Position numbers and translations under genes: made by a program. The notes beneath the pieces are model-generated. The model made no database searches. It saw only the letters and a program-made list of their open reading frames with translations, and was not told the DNA's origin. A stretch of DNA of 64,000 bases from Parastagonospora avenae f. sp. tritici 18332-5 (lineage: Eukaryota > Ascomycota > Dothideomycetes > Pleosporales > Phaeosphaeriaceae). Location of the stretch: NCBI GenBank assembly GCA_022559985.1, contig JAFJTR010000015.1:62001-126000 (forward strand), written 5' to 3'. Shown here piece by piece: positions 1 to 10,932 of the stretch (its first letter is position 1; each line of letters starts with the position of its first letter).

Positions 1-286
1 GCTTTGCAGCTCCCCAGAAGCTCCTCTCGGTTATTGAGGCACCAATCGCCATAGGCTTGCGTCCATAGCGCCCACTACGTCCGACGAGTAGGCGCCACCA
101 GATACAAGCGACTGTCGCTTACACTTCAGGAGCACGCATTGAATCCCAACGTCGCTCTGCCTGAGCAATATGAAAGCAGCCATCCACCGATTGACGAGAT
201 CCGCCCGATTCGATCCCTTTCTGTCGCTGCTGAAGAAGCGCAAGTAGAGAAATTACACAAACACTTTATATCTTCTTCCCGATACC
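1..286. other. upstream region, no gene seen
   Basis: Only short overlapping frames without recognisable protein content are present. It probably holds the 5' leader and promoter of the methyltransferase gene that starts at 287, and possibly the end of a gene lying left of the window. Confidence 0.4.
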
Positions 287-1669
287 ATGGTCGAGGAGGC
301 GCCACCACCCGGCAGTTCGGTAGCAGCTCAGAAGGCTTCTCCACCCAAACGCTCGCGGGCTGACTCAGATAGCTCAGCATCCGTTGACTCTACGTAAGTT
401 GCTCTCTTCTTCTTGATAACATTGCTGTCGATTTTGGATCCTTGTGCGGATCGAGTGCCGCCGGCACATCAATGACAGACGATCGAGTTCAGCTAACATA
501 CACACCACAGGCGCTCTGTACGCACGTTGGCTCCAGATGATCTGGAGTACGTCTTTGAGAATGGCCGCACTTATGGAAACGACACGTATTACATGCCTGG
601 GGTAGACATGCCAAACAATGATTTCAGGGCGCAAGATTACCTGGCTATACAACATCAAGTCTTTGTGCGCGCGCTTCAAGGAAAACTGACAACCACACGT
701 TTGCTGCCATCGACAAGAAGGATCCTAGATCTCGGTACTGGGCCTGGACATTGGGCTGTAGACATGGCTCGTCAGTACAACGCGGAGGTCGTTGGCATCG
801 ATATGACTGAATGGGACTTGGACGCCACCGAAGGAGTGGGAGAGTCCAAGGTGATCTGGGAATTGGACGATCTGGATGTATGGGCAAGAGAACCTGACAT
901 GGAAGACCTGACGGCGCAACTGGGACAGTTCGACTTCTTCACAGAGCCGTTCAACCGCAATCCCATGGATCCTACGGCACGGACCGAAGCAGCTGCTGAT
1001 CTCGGCACGGCACACACTTCTGTCGAATCTCTACTAAACTTGGTCACTCGTCCCGAGCCAGGGTGGCATTTCAGCGACGCGTACGAGTTCATTCATCTGA
1101 GGAACATGAAGGGCGCGTTCACGCACTGGGAAGAAGTCTACGCCGAGATCTACAAGAGTCTATCGCCAGGCGGATGGGTCGAGATTGCAGATTGGGATCT
1201 CGGACAGGTCCCTCCCTTGTCTTCGCCAACGACTGGTACCCCCTCGGTGCTCCCGTTGCCGACCCTTCGCAAGATTTATGCGGCTGGCATAGAGGCCTCG
1301 TTCAAATCTGGCAGGCCGCTCGGGACCTTTTATATGCACCCTTCGTATCTCGAGGAAGCCGGATTCACGGACATACAGACGACGCATGTTAATGTTCCAG
1401 TTGGCCAATGGCACCAGGATGAAGCGCAAAAGTCGATCGGGAAGCTCATGTTGGTCGTGGTCATGGAAACGTTTGAACTGGGACTGCCGCGACTGTTGAC
1501 AAAGTGGGGAGACAAGGAGAGAGTATGGACTATTGAGGAGATACAGGAAGCGCTGGAGCTTGCACGACAAGAGATTCTGGACTGGAGTGAGAAGGCGGAG
1601 AAGGGTGAAGTGGAGGGCTGGTGTGCGAGCTTGAAGTGGATCACGGGCAGGAAGAGCTGGCATGTTTGA
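287..1669 (+). CDS. LaeA-like SAM-dependent methyltransferase (TAM domain)
   Basis: Two exons, 287..393 and 511..1669, give 421 aa. The intron has a consensus gtaagt donor and a cacag acceptor and keeps frame. The first 35-40 residues are Pro/Ser-rich and likely disordered. A Rossmann-fold methyltransferase follows, with motif I ILDLGTGPGHW near residue 107, the acidic end of strand 2 in VVGIDMTEW, and the post-motif region YEFIHLRNMKGAF typical of the fungal LaeA/TAM family. SPGGWVEIADWD marks the motif III area. The family includes the secondary-metabolism regulator LaeA, but most paralogues have no known substrate. No biosynthetic backbone gene lies nearby, so a specific pathway role cannot be assigned. 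The start at 287 is the first ATG in frame with exon 2 after splicing. Confidence 0.85.
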
Positions 1670-1873
1670 AAAGCTTTAATATGTTGATTGTCTAATTGCT
1701 GCTTCAGATCTCCTGAAATATGTGTACAATCATTGATGGACGGTGATGGACGACTAGCGCTCAGACCCTGGCGGTGTTCGTCATTGCGGAGTTCATGCCA
1801 CACCTCCGAGAAGCTCAATCGACCAAGCTTCAGCACACAAACAATGCGCTTTTCACCTCAATAAAGAACGACC

Positions 1874-2992
1874 ATGCCCGCCAATGCGAATGCATCGCAG
1901 AGGCGCATCGGAGCCGACCTCACAAACTCCCCAGGCTTTCTTGGTGCCGCTGCGCGGTTCTGGCAGGTAAGGACAGCTATCGCGTGTCCACGAAGCATAG
2001 CTAACGCTCGATGCAGCGCTCGTACGCCTCCGACTATGTCGGCCTTGCCATTTTGATCGCAGGATATATTCTGGTATGCTTCATATATGCTTCATAACTC
2101 CTGACCATGTGAGACTGAGCCGATTGACAAAAAGGCGCAGATCCAATTCTTCGCCCAACCTTTCCACCGCATGTTCTTCCTCGACAACCTCGCCATCAGC
2201 TATCCCCACGCCGAAATCGAGCGCGTCTCCGTGTGTGCGTACCCCCTCCCCTCCCCCGCACCCCCTATATCTCTAACATATAAAACAGTATGGCTCTTCA
2301 TCTACGCCGCCGCCTTCCCCCTCACCACCCTCATCCTTTGGTCCCTCCTCCTGCGCCCCGGCACCCACAAAGCCCACGTCACCCTCCTCGGCTGGCTGAT
2401 CTCCATGCTCCTCACGCTCTTCATCACCGACGTGATCAAGAATGCAGTAGGCAGACCGCGCCCCGACCTCATCGCGCGATGTAAACCCGCCCCGGGCACG
2501 CCCGCACACACCCTCGTGACTTGGGAAGTCTGCACCGAGACAAATCACCACGTGCTCCACGACGGGTGGCGCAGTTTTCCCAGCGGACATAGCAGTTTTA
2601 GTTTCGCGGGCCTGGGGTATTTGAGTTTGTGGATCGCGGGGCAGTGCCATGTTTATCGGCCGCGTGCGGACCTGGCGCGCGTGCTGGTGGCGCTGGCGCC
2701 GTTGCTTGGTGCGGTGCTGATTGCGATTAGTAGGTGCGAGGATTATAGACATGATGTGTATGATGTCAGTGTAGGGAGCGTGTTGGGGCTCGCGGTTGCG
2801 CATGCCACGTATCGGAGGTATTATCCGGGGCTGGGGAGTAAGGGGTGTGCGGAGCCGTATGCGAATCCGGCGGATGAGGCGGGGAAGGGGTGGAAGAAGG
2901 TTGAGGATGAAGAGGTGGCGAGGGGGGTGGGGGAGTTTGAGATGGAGGAGTTTAGTGAGGAGGAGGAGGATGGGGGGAGGGGACGGCGGTGA
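1874..2992 (+). CDS. PAP2-type lipid phosphate phosphatase (DPP1/LPP-like)
   Basis: Four exons, 1874..1966, 2017..2073, 2141..2234 and 2289..2992, give 315 aa. The three introns are 50-67 nt. The third (54 nt) is a multiple of three with a weaker GTGCGT donor, so retention would not break the frame. The full phosphatidic-acid phosphatase type 2 signature is visible: KNAVGRPRP (about residue 132), FPSGHSSF (His about 182) and SRCEDYRHDVYD. These carry the catalytic and phosphate-binding residues. Several hydrophobic segments indicate a multi-pass membrane enzyme, expected to dephosphorylate diacylglycerol pyrophosphate, phosphatidate or related lipids. The last 40 residues form an acidic cytosolic tail rich in Glu. 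Wobble bases switch abruptly from C to G near 2570. Confidence 0.9.
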
Positions 2993-3210
2993 GGATGTTG
3001 AGACGTCTTGTGAGAGGCTTGCTGGCAAGAATCTCGTCTCATCTTCTCATTTGGATGCATTGACTGAATCATCTAGTTTGGCTCTGGCGATGTTGAAGGC
3101 TGTCAGGCAATTGGAAATCCAGTTTCAAGGCCTGGTGATGTGATCACAGTGACGATTGTTATTTGCCTACAATTAGACACGTGGTCGATAAAGAGCAAAC
3201 CTCGGAGCTA

Positions 3211-3218
3211 TATATAAG
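3211..3218 (+). promoter_or_regulatory. TATA box
   Basis: TATATAAG lies 40 bp before the ATG at 3258, in the only obvious position for the core promoter of the small hypothetical gene. The 5' leader would be very short. Confidence 0.5.
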
Positions 3219-3257
3219 ACGTGCATACTCCTGCTCCGAGAGATATCATCAATCGAC

Positions 3258-4103
3258 ATGACCACACTGCCGCCGCATATGAGCTTCTTCACCTTGCCAG
3301 CAGAGATCCGCGCGATCATCTACAATTACATTCCTAATGCTATTGTGCGCCACCCGGTCCAGCTCATTGAAGGAGACGAAACTTCCGCTGGAGCCCAAGC
3401 CATAATGTTCTTTCCCGCATCAACTATTCGTCAGACGTGCAAGTTCATCGCTCATGAAGCCAAGCGGCTGGTCCGCAAGCATTCGAGACGAGATGTCCGA
3501 ATCGGACACTATTACCATGCATTCAGATATCTCATCCTAGAAGAAAGTGATCTGGAGCTGCTCACGCACGAGTCTAGTTACTTGTCGTTAGCCTGTCGCT
3601 GGTACGCTGAGCTCCGCAATTACAACGCCATTCGAAGATACCGACCACGCAATCAAACCATGGCAGAGTTCAGAGATCCGTACCGTGATTGGTTCAACCT
3701 CGAAGCATTCAAGCTCGACGAAAACATCGAGCATCTGGATATCGAGACATTGACGCAGATAGCGCTGGCCGGAATGGCTTTCGGCAAACACGGCGAAGAT
3801 GGGAGGACAATTACCATTATGATCATCTCTGGTCAAGATGGCGAGCTCCCCAGTGCGGACGTTGAAGCCAGTCGTTCTGCCCAGCCTGTGGCACACGAAG
3901 CGATGAAATCAATGGCCCGGGAAGGTCAAATCACACTCTGTGTCCATCATGAGCCACACCCTGGTATGATGCCGAACGAATGGTCTCGTAAGAATCCAGG
4001 CTGGTTGGATGTGTATTACCCAGACAGGTACAGTGGTCGTGCTACCAAAACATCACCCCGGAGACCAATGTCGCAGTATGGCGAGAGAAGCTGGTATCTC
4101 TAG
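3258..4103 (+). CDS. hypothetical protein with LPAEIR-type N-terminus
   Basis: A single uninterrupted frame of 281 aa. I do not recognise a named family. The N-terminal FFTLPAEIRAIIYNYI resembles the short F-box-like or 2EXR-type start (LPxEIRxxIY) found in many uncharacterised, lineage-expanded proteins of filamentous ascomycetes. The rest is soluble, with no membrane segment or signal peptide. A TATA element lies 40 bp upstream. A protein of the same general style, unlike it in sequence, sits at 22991-23777. A substrate-adaptor role is possible by analogy with F-box proteins, but nothing in the sequence proves it. Confidence 0.7.
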   Translation: MTTLPPHMSFFTLPAEIRAIIYNYIPNAIVRHPVQLIEGDETSAGAQAIMFFPASTIRQTCKFIAHEAKRLVRKHSRRDVRIGHYYHAFRYLILEESDLELLTHESSYLSLACRWYAELRNYNAIRRYRPRNQTMAEFRDPYRDWFNLEAFKLDENIEHLDIETLTQIALAGMAFGKHGEDGRTITIMIISGQDGELPSADVEASRSAQPVAHEAMKSMAREGQITLCVHHEPHPGMMPNEWSRKNPGWLDVYYPDRYSGRATKTSPRRPMSQYGERSWYL

Positions 4104-4205
4104 TCACAATATGCAAATCATGTAGACATGAATCAACCACGGTGTTTTGGAAAGTATAGCATAGCTTCACTCTGTCCTCGTGCCTCTGACACAAACTTCC
4201 ACCTT

Positions 4206-5117
4206 TTAATACGTCGACGGCAAACCCCCCCACCTCCCCCCATCCACCACAATCACACTCCCATTCAAATACGCTCCCGCTCTACTCGCCATATACAACA
4301 AAGCCCCGGCCGCATCCTCCTCGCCCCCCCGTCCTCCCCGCCGGAATAACATTCTCATCAATATTCCCCCTTCTCCCCACCTAACTTCCCAATCACCCCA
4401 GCCGACAGTTCCGACAGCACCAAACCCGGCGCCAACACATTACACCTAATCCCAAACGGCACCCACGCCGTCGCCGTCATCTTGACCATATGCGTGACCG
4501 CCGCCTTACTACTGCTATGTGCAATGCTCGCGGCGGAAAGACGGCTGAATCCACCGATGCTGGATGTTGCTATTATTTGGCTGCGGAGGTTGGGAGAGTG
4601 CTTGTTGCATGCGTCCAGGAGGGCGAGGAAGGCGAGGGACGTGTAGTAAACAGACGCCGTTTTCACCGCATACACGTCACTGAAATCTTGCATCGGCGTA
4701 CTCAGCGCATGGGCGCGGTACTGCGCTATCGAAGTCGTCGCGGTAGGGGATGGACGAGGCCCCATCATTCCGGCATTCGCGATGATGAGGTTGACGTATC
4801 CAGTCTCTTTCTCAACGTGTGCTGCTGCTGCGAGGAGGGATTTTTGACTAGTCACGTCGCATGGAAGAGGGATTACGATGTCCGGGTTGATGGATTGGGC
4901 GGCTTGGTGCAGGAAGTCGGCGCGCCGGCCGAGGATGTAGATGCGTTTTGCGCCGTTGAGTGCGAGGGCTCTGGTTAGCATCAGACTGATTCCTGGTTGA
5001 TTAGTTAAGGGGAGATGAGGTTGGAGTTGATTGGGAAGTACCAGTGCCGCCGCCGGTGATCACTGCGACGAGGCCGTTGACGTTGAAGAGGGAAATGGCT
5101 GATACATCAGAACTCAT
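4206..5117 (-). pseudogene. short-chain dehydrogenase/reductase, frame-broken near C-terminus
   Basis: Exon 1 is 5042..5117 and the intron is 4993..5041. Exon 2 runs open from 4992 to a TGA at 4358. The protein has the classical SDR layout: a Gly-rich NAD(P)-binding motif VITGGGTGIS at residues 19-28, NAG in LIIANAGMMG, a catalytic-type Ser, and a Tyr-free segment ASIAHSSSKAAV where YxxxK is expected, so the Tyr position reads as His or Ser. After the G5 run near 4372 and the G7 run near 4330, homology continues in two other frames. IDENVIPAGRT lies in one, then GEEDAAGALLYM to VIVVDGGRWG in the next, ending at TAA 4206..4208. Each shift fits one extra G. It is either a decayed gene or sequence error in homopolymers. 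The gene probably encoded an enzyme of about 280 aa. Confidence 0.7.
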
Positions 5118-6410
5118 TGTGTGTACTATACAGTTGATTTTAGCTTGGGATTTTGAGATGGAGAGATTGGTTGATGTTGAAGCAACATGCAGACGTAAGT
5201 AGGTGCGTCAAGCTGACGTCCTGCAGTCGCGGCTCTGCCTTCCGCTGCTGACACTTCGTACTATACCTGTATACATACATGCATACCACGTTCATTTATT
5301 CGGGAAAAATCTCGAGCATACTCGTAGGCAATGCTAGTTACAATGTTTGCGTATGTCAAGTCTCCTCAACGGTGAAGTACACTCGGATTCAGCGGCGCCT
5401 TCGTATCGACCATCCCACAGTCATGATACCACAAGCCAGATACCTAAAACGATACGGCACAATGTAATCGGGATTCGGTAGCTGCGTGGGTACATCCAAG
5501 CTCTCCCAGTGCACAGCATTTGTGCAGCTCACAAGTTGGCGACGTAACGAAATCCAAGCGTGGCTACAGTACGGCCACTCAACTTCATTCAGTGATGATA
5601 TCCTCGAGAATGGTATGGAGATATTCAAGTCCGCAGATTGTCCTGCGAAAAAGGTGAACGAGTCATCTAGCAGCTCTATCATCGTTCAGTCTGTTTGTCT
5701 CCTGCTCGGTGGTCCTTGGTCAATTGAGATGATTATCCAAGAGTACCTCAAATGTGATAGATTTTTTTGAGAGCAAATACGCTTCGCTCAGAAACTGCAT
5801 ACTCCGACCTCGAGACAAATGAGGCAGCCCTGGAGCCGTCTCCCCCGTATACTTGCTGTGCGGTCAGTCATGTCTTCAGTCGTAAGGGGCCTTGGGAGGA
5901 TGGAAGGCAGCTACAAGTGCTGGCAGCCCTGCAAGACATATGGATAGATCAACGTACAGTTGCTACCTTTGTGCGTACGTGCTAAGCTGTAGGTTTCCTG
6001 AGCGAATACAGGTATGGTTCCGCAGTGCGCGTTAGTAGCAACTGAGAGCTCTGGCATTGCTATTTCCTGCTCATGGCAGACTCCTGGCCACGGTCGTGAT
6101 CTTATTAGCCACTAATCCTATTCAGCATAGTAGCGAGCTGCTCTGGTGCTGTCACGACTGCGGCGCTGGCGCTAGCCCCCTCGTCCATCACAGGCATTCC
6201 AGCCGCTGCGAGCAGGCTAGCATACCCAGTCTCCTCAACGGTTGTGATTGTCCCAGAGAAACAAACTGTCTACTCCATCCCCTCGCAATAATTGGCGGCC
6301 TGACATCAACCAACATCCATCCAGCGGCAGCAGCAGCTACGAACCTGCATGTCCCTATTTCTGGCGCCAACCAGCCAGCCCACAACTCTCGCCTCTACAA
6401 GAACACCGCA
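5118..6410. other. gene-poor stretch
   Basis: No recognisable gene. Two overlapping frames of about 95 codons exist, one at 5486-5770 on plus and one at 5389-5682 on minus, with protein-like composition but no family. A plus frame is open from 6057 into the next gene but reads as 5' leader. It may contain remnants of decayed genes. Confidence 0.4.
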
Positions 6411-7915
6411 ATGGCGTCTAAATACGGCTATCTCACGCGGCAACAGCTCAGCGTGAGCCTGAAGGAGCTTGAGATGGCAATGGACAATGCAGGTGTTGGT
6501 GCAACAGCCAAACAACTTCATGCCATCACCAATGTCAAAATCCTTGCAAACAAGAACTTCGTAATAGGCGGCGGTGTTCAATCGGTTCGATTCGCCATGC
6601 ACATTGCGGACGCTCCTCTGGGCCGGAGGGTATGGGCTTGCGATAGCGGCCAGGTCATCAGTGAACCTAGGCAAGGCCGGGTAAGCATCGTCGACGAGAG
6701 TGTGGCCTCACAGAATACCCTACTCCCGAAAGTCAGATGGCCAACTGGTATACGGACCGGCTTCTTACGCTATTGGATGCTGGTCACCTCGCTCTCATAG
6801 CATACGACTTCGCGCGATGGGCCAATTCTGCGGAGCCACGCAGCGCTCCTGAGGTCCCAAAGATCAACCACAGAGACTTGATCACCATGTTAAAATCTTA
6901 CCACGAAACAACGAGCAGCCGGTCTCGATCATCCGAACCTCTCAGCAAAGCCACCAGCAAGATCACCTACACGGAGCCTTCTCCACATGAGCACCATCCA
7001 GGAACTGATGCCGTGGTTGAAGGCGACGGCGCGAGCTCTGATACTCTTACAATCGACACAGGAGGAATCAAAGTGCGGTGCGATCCCCTGGTAGCTGCAG
7101 ATCTCTCTATACGCCATGCGGACCTGCAGGAGCAGTCACGCCCAACGATGGCCATTGAACATAGCGTGGAGGTTGGCGCTTCGATTGATCAGCCTGATCG
7201 ATCAGGAGACAGCGAAATCGAAGAGCCTATCTCAAATGAAGCGACAAACGAGCTCACAACTCCTGGTTCGACCACCCTACAAAAGCAATACTATGCTTCT
7301 GTTGCTGATTTGTCGAGGGAGATTGGTGAATACCTTATGCAAAACTTGCCAGATCTGTTGGAACTCATGTTCTGTCAAGTTCCAGCACGCTTCGACGAAT
7401 TCCTTGCTCTTCACCTATTGTTCGGCAAGATTCGTGTCACCAAGACAGGATGCTTTCATAGACTTTGGATATACTTCCAGAATCCAAAAGGCTCACATGA
7501 GCAGAAGGCCCCATCTTTTAAATTACTTGCCGGCAGTGCTATCGAATTACCGAATAATGAGCTTGGCAACGATGAAAACACAGAAGATGATGAGATCGAC
7601 CCACGCGGCAAGGAGAAGAGGAAAATCGGCCACGGCATGTTGGAGCCTGGTGTCAAAGTAGGCGACATCTATCCAGAAGCTGCGTTTCACCCTGTATACC
7701 ACAACTATACACAACTCAGAGCTTTCGCGATGTGCTACTTCATGCTGGTCGGCGAGTCAGATCCTTCGGATGACTTCAATCCTGAAATACCATTCAGTCA
7801 CTCGTTCACCCGAGCCTTGCTCAAAGCTTGCGAACTTTTTAAGAATGCCGATTTTGGGACAGAGGAAAGCATACTCGAGGTTGAAGAGCCGATTCGACAA
7901 TATTTCCAACACTGA
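6411..7915 (+). CDS. orphan hypothetical protein, 482 aa
   Basis: Two exons, 6411..6680 and 6737..7915. The 56-nt intron has a gtaagc donor and a cag acceptor in phase 0, which joins the frames cleanly. I recognise no domain. Residues 1-90 are basic and mixed. A Ser/Thr/Glu-rich, probably disordered region spans about residues 135-270. A more ordered helical part follows (about 275-480), with stretches such as YLMQNLPDLLELMF and LRAFAMCYFMLVG. No signal peptide or certain membrane helix is present. Coding-like sequence in other frames continues beyond the stop to about 8620, so this gene may be a truncated remnant of a longer one. It sits in the gene-poor 5-11 kb zone. Confidence 0.5.
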
Positions 7916-7917
7916 AC

Positions 7918-8620
7918 TATATCGCCAGCCCTGCAGGTGCACGTGGGCAGGACGACTTCAATCACGAGTCTTGGCTCTTCCTGTCGGACTGCAGGCCTAC
8001 TTCGTCATCCCGTCGGTTCTTCATCAGATTCTTGGCGTGAAACGATACAGAAAAGGAGAGGCAAGATAACTCAAGCTCAGGATCGTCCGACTCAGACTGA
8101 CAAAATCGCAGTTCCGGCTTCGAATACCCTAAGTGGTGGTGCAAACATCCGCCAGCATGCTGCACAAATCGAGGGGCTACACTCTCCATCATCTAAACAG
8201 ATCACGAGCCGGGCGGGAAGGAAAGGCGAGAAGACCATAGCCTCTGATGTCACTATAAATAATATATCGACCAAATCCTCGCGCATTCAATCAGTCAATT
8301 AGCATTTGGCTAGCCGATCGTCAAACCGGGAATAAAGGTGTCAAAATCCGCTCTTTACCTGCTCCACAAACTGTGCAGGAGGTAGAGACGGACTCGGAAG
8401 ACACGACAAAGTTTAGTCGACTCGAAACAGACCGGCCTCCAATGCTTCGCATCCCATTGGAAAGCGATGATATGGATATCGACCCACCTTCACCTGCTCT
8501 ATGCAGAAGCCATAACCCACTAACAACACCGCACGTGTCAATCATAGCTCTCCAACCTCGACCATTCCGAATAGCGACTTGTCAGGCCTCAGAAATGAGA
8601 TCATACCGGAGATGACTTTC
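7918..8620 (+). pseudogene. coding-like tail in shifting frames
   Basis: Downstream of the 482-aa gene, protein-like sequence continues in successive different frames. One segment contains DDFNHESWLFLSD (from about 7952). Another covers 8010-8300 with IAVPASNTLSGGANIR. A third covers 8295-8614 with LESDDMDIDPPSPAL. No consensus splice pair that I could find connects them. The most likely reading is a decayed 3' part of the upstream gene or of a neighbour. Undetected introns remain possible. Confidence 0.35.
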
Positions 8621-9257
8621 GCGCTCCGCACACGAAAGAAGGTGTTGGATGTGAGAGCACAGTGTAGATATGAAGGAGGAAGAAGGTTGTTGTATTGAGA
8701 GAGCTATAGAGTGCGATTATATACATAACCGGATGAGTAAGCAGGTGACTAACAGAGTCACGTGAGGTGCCGTTCACAGTGTACCGTGTGAACTAAGGTG
8801 CTAGGCTGACAGAAGGCTTCTCGCAAGCGCACTCGCTCATCATCCACACACTCAAACCAAGGAAACACTACACAAGGTCTGAAGCGTGTGAAGGTAGAAG
8901 CGTTGCTAAGGACGTGTCAGGACGGTCAAACTTATAGCGGCACTTTGAAACTTGGGGATCAACACATACACCTGTTGGGTTGCCTTAAGGCATTGCCCAT
9001 CTCTTTAGATTAGTCGCTCGCGATCTTGCCCATTCATCTCGAACTGCCATAAGCACTCTGTAATTACAATGCATGAGTCTGTTCAAAAATTTCCCTATGC
9101 AATTGAGCTTCGAGCACGGATATTTTGAGGTGCATGTCCAAGCCCAAACACATTTTGAAGCTTCGATGTAGTTTACGTAACTAACATTTGTTTACGTTAC
9201 GTCATTTCCCCAAAAGTTCCAATTTATCTCTTGCTGTATTTCACATGCTACTGACAC
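8621..9257. other. intergenic, nothing recognised
   Basis: Rather AT-richer sequence with no coherent frame. A near-palindromic tract around 9175-9205 (repeats of TTTACGTAAC/GTTTACGTTACG) is the only local pattern. Confidence 0.4.
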
Positions 9258-10325
9258 TTACTCGAAGATAGGATCGTTGTCCTCATCAGTAGCTCCGGCC
9301 CGTAGCCTCTCGATCTCGGCGACAAGTTCTTTCTCCCGCTCCCACAAGTCTGGTAATCTGGCCATAATCCTGTTGAATTTTTGTATAACTTTCTCTCTGG
9401 CTTGGGTCGCTTATTCTAGCTTGCTAGTGGATTGCTGATTTGACTTTGCAGCGTTAGCGACGATAGGCTGCTGAAGGCTGTCATCTAAAAGGCCCCTTGA
9501 CTGTTTGGCTTTCCATCATTAGCGACTCTTGGGAGCTCCGACTTCTTGTGCTTAGACTGAGGATGCGCTGGAGTCCCTTCGTTGATGGTGCGACTTTGCT
9601 AGCTACCTCCAGACCTGTCGAGCATTCGGAGACCCCCACCGTCATCCCGTTGAGCCAAAGAGCTTCGCATGTTAGCCGGTGCAAGCTTAGCAGTCGCATT
9701 GCTATTCCTGGCCATTTTCCGTGGCCGCTTGGACGATTTGGTACCTTTCTCAGCGACAGGACCATCCGGGCCGGAACCATCCTGAGTCTGCCTTATCCTC
9801 GCTCGAAATTTAGGTCGTAGACAGAGAGCGGTGAGATTTTGAGTCAGCCTTTCATTGATCGGGACAAGGTGGTCGCATTCTCCGTTGTGCGCAGCAACGA
9901 GAAACGCATGACTTACAAAACCTTCCAACTCTTTACGAGTCTCTGCACCCTTAAGGCAAAGGACTGGATGCATGGGCATGTGCCTAAATGGGCCGGAGTA
10001 GTCACTAGTGACAGGTACCTTAGTTATCTCTTCCGAATCATGTAGTTTGAGCTCAGCACGGAAATGTATGTCAGATAGCTTATGGGCGCCGTCCTGTGGT
10101 GTCATGTATACACAAAGATGGCCAGGTTTCCCCTCATATTTGAGTTCCGCAAGCCGTATTCGTATTAGGGCGTGCTTGCGTTCGTCGTGTTGCGAAATAT
10201 TCAATATTTCTGGGATAATCGAAAGAGTTGATTGATCAATTTTACTGCGGAAGAAATGCAAGAGCACCAGACCCCTTTGCGTGCGCCGTTTGAGAAGTAT
10301 CAATAGGTGAGGATGGACCTGTCAT
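9258..10325 (-). pseudogene. disrupted hypothetical gene
   Basis: Reading downward from ATG 10325, coding-like sequence passes through several frames. The start MTGPSSPIDTSQTAHAKG runs to TAA 10242-10244. The main body (10303 to 9599) includes DERKHALIRIRLAELKYEG and HNGECDHLVPINERL. A third frame covers about 9600-9490. The C-terminal coiled coil, with LWEREKELVAEIERLRAG, ends in DPIFE at TAA 9258-9260. That last segment also carries an in-frame TAA at 9411-9413. Several frame changes plus a nonsense codon without convincing splice sites indicate a pseudogene. The family is not recognised. The intact protein would have been about 340-350 aa. Confidence 0.55.
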
Positions 10326-10932
10326 TGCAATACTGGGAGGATTAGCTTAATAGATGACTATGTTCCGCCAATCGAGGTCAAAAGTAAAGCAGTTATATGA
10401 GACTTGGTGGTTTGCTTGAGCAAACAGAATATAACGTGACTGGTGTCAGATTGCAATGGTGGAGCTGAGGCCCATGATGAAATCGTGTGATCGGCAAGGT
10501 AAAAACTCATATCACCTGCTAGCTACAACCGCTTTCGAACGGTCAGAAGAGCTACTTGCGCGAACGATAGTAGAGAGGCTGACTTGGGGCGATACACCAC
10601 CTCTGGGGGTCAACGCAGCCCTGTGCGAAGGACTGGAGCTCGCGTGTCATCTGGCTACACCTAATTAGGCCTTAGCGCGTTGCTTCAAAATACGAGCTTC
10701 AGGGCTCCTTCGCTCGCGAAACAGTGCCTATCCTTGCATCGATTGGTTCCCTTCTCGAAAGCCAAGCACACTAAGTGCACATGTATCACTGCGACCCTGC
10801 CCAACATGGGACGCCTCGTGGGGGCCAGATAATTCTTCTAAGCCTTGAGACTTGTGCCACGCGCCTTCCACAAGATATTTCGACATACGAACTCTTGGTG
10901 TTCATTTCAAGTACTCTCATTCATTTTGGGGA
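10326..10932. other. intergenic
   Basis: No supported gene. Short frames at 10456-10668 and 10775-11020 show no recognisable content. The right end is the presumed promoter and leader of the DUF3433 gene. Confidence 0.4.

Noticed and set aside
2273..3028. 251-codon minus-strand frame with a long protein
   Set aside because: It is antisense to the well-supported PAP2 gene and its composition (Arg/Pro/His rich, then Gly/Glu rich) mirrors the skewed wobble bases.
287..5117. Possible secondary-metabolite cluster (LaeA-like methyltransferase, phosphatase, SDR)
   Set aside because: No polyketide synthase, peptide synthetase, terpene synthase or transporter is present, and the SDR is broken.
9170..9210. 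TTTACGTAAC palindromic tract as an operator
   Set aside because: Too short and in a gene-free stretch; there is no promoter context to support a regulatory claim.
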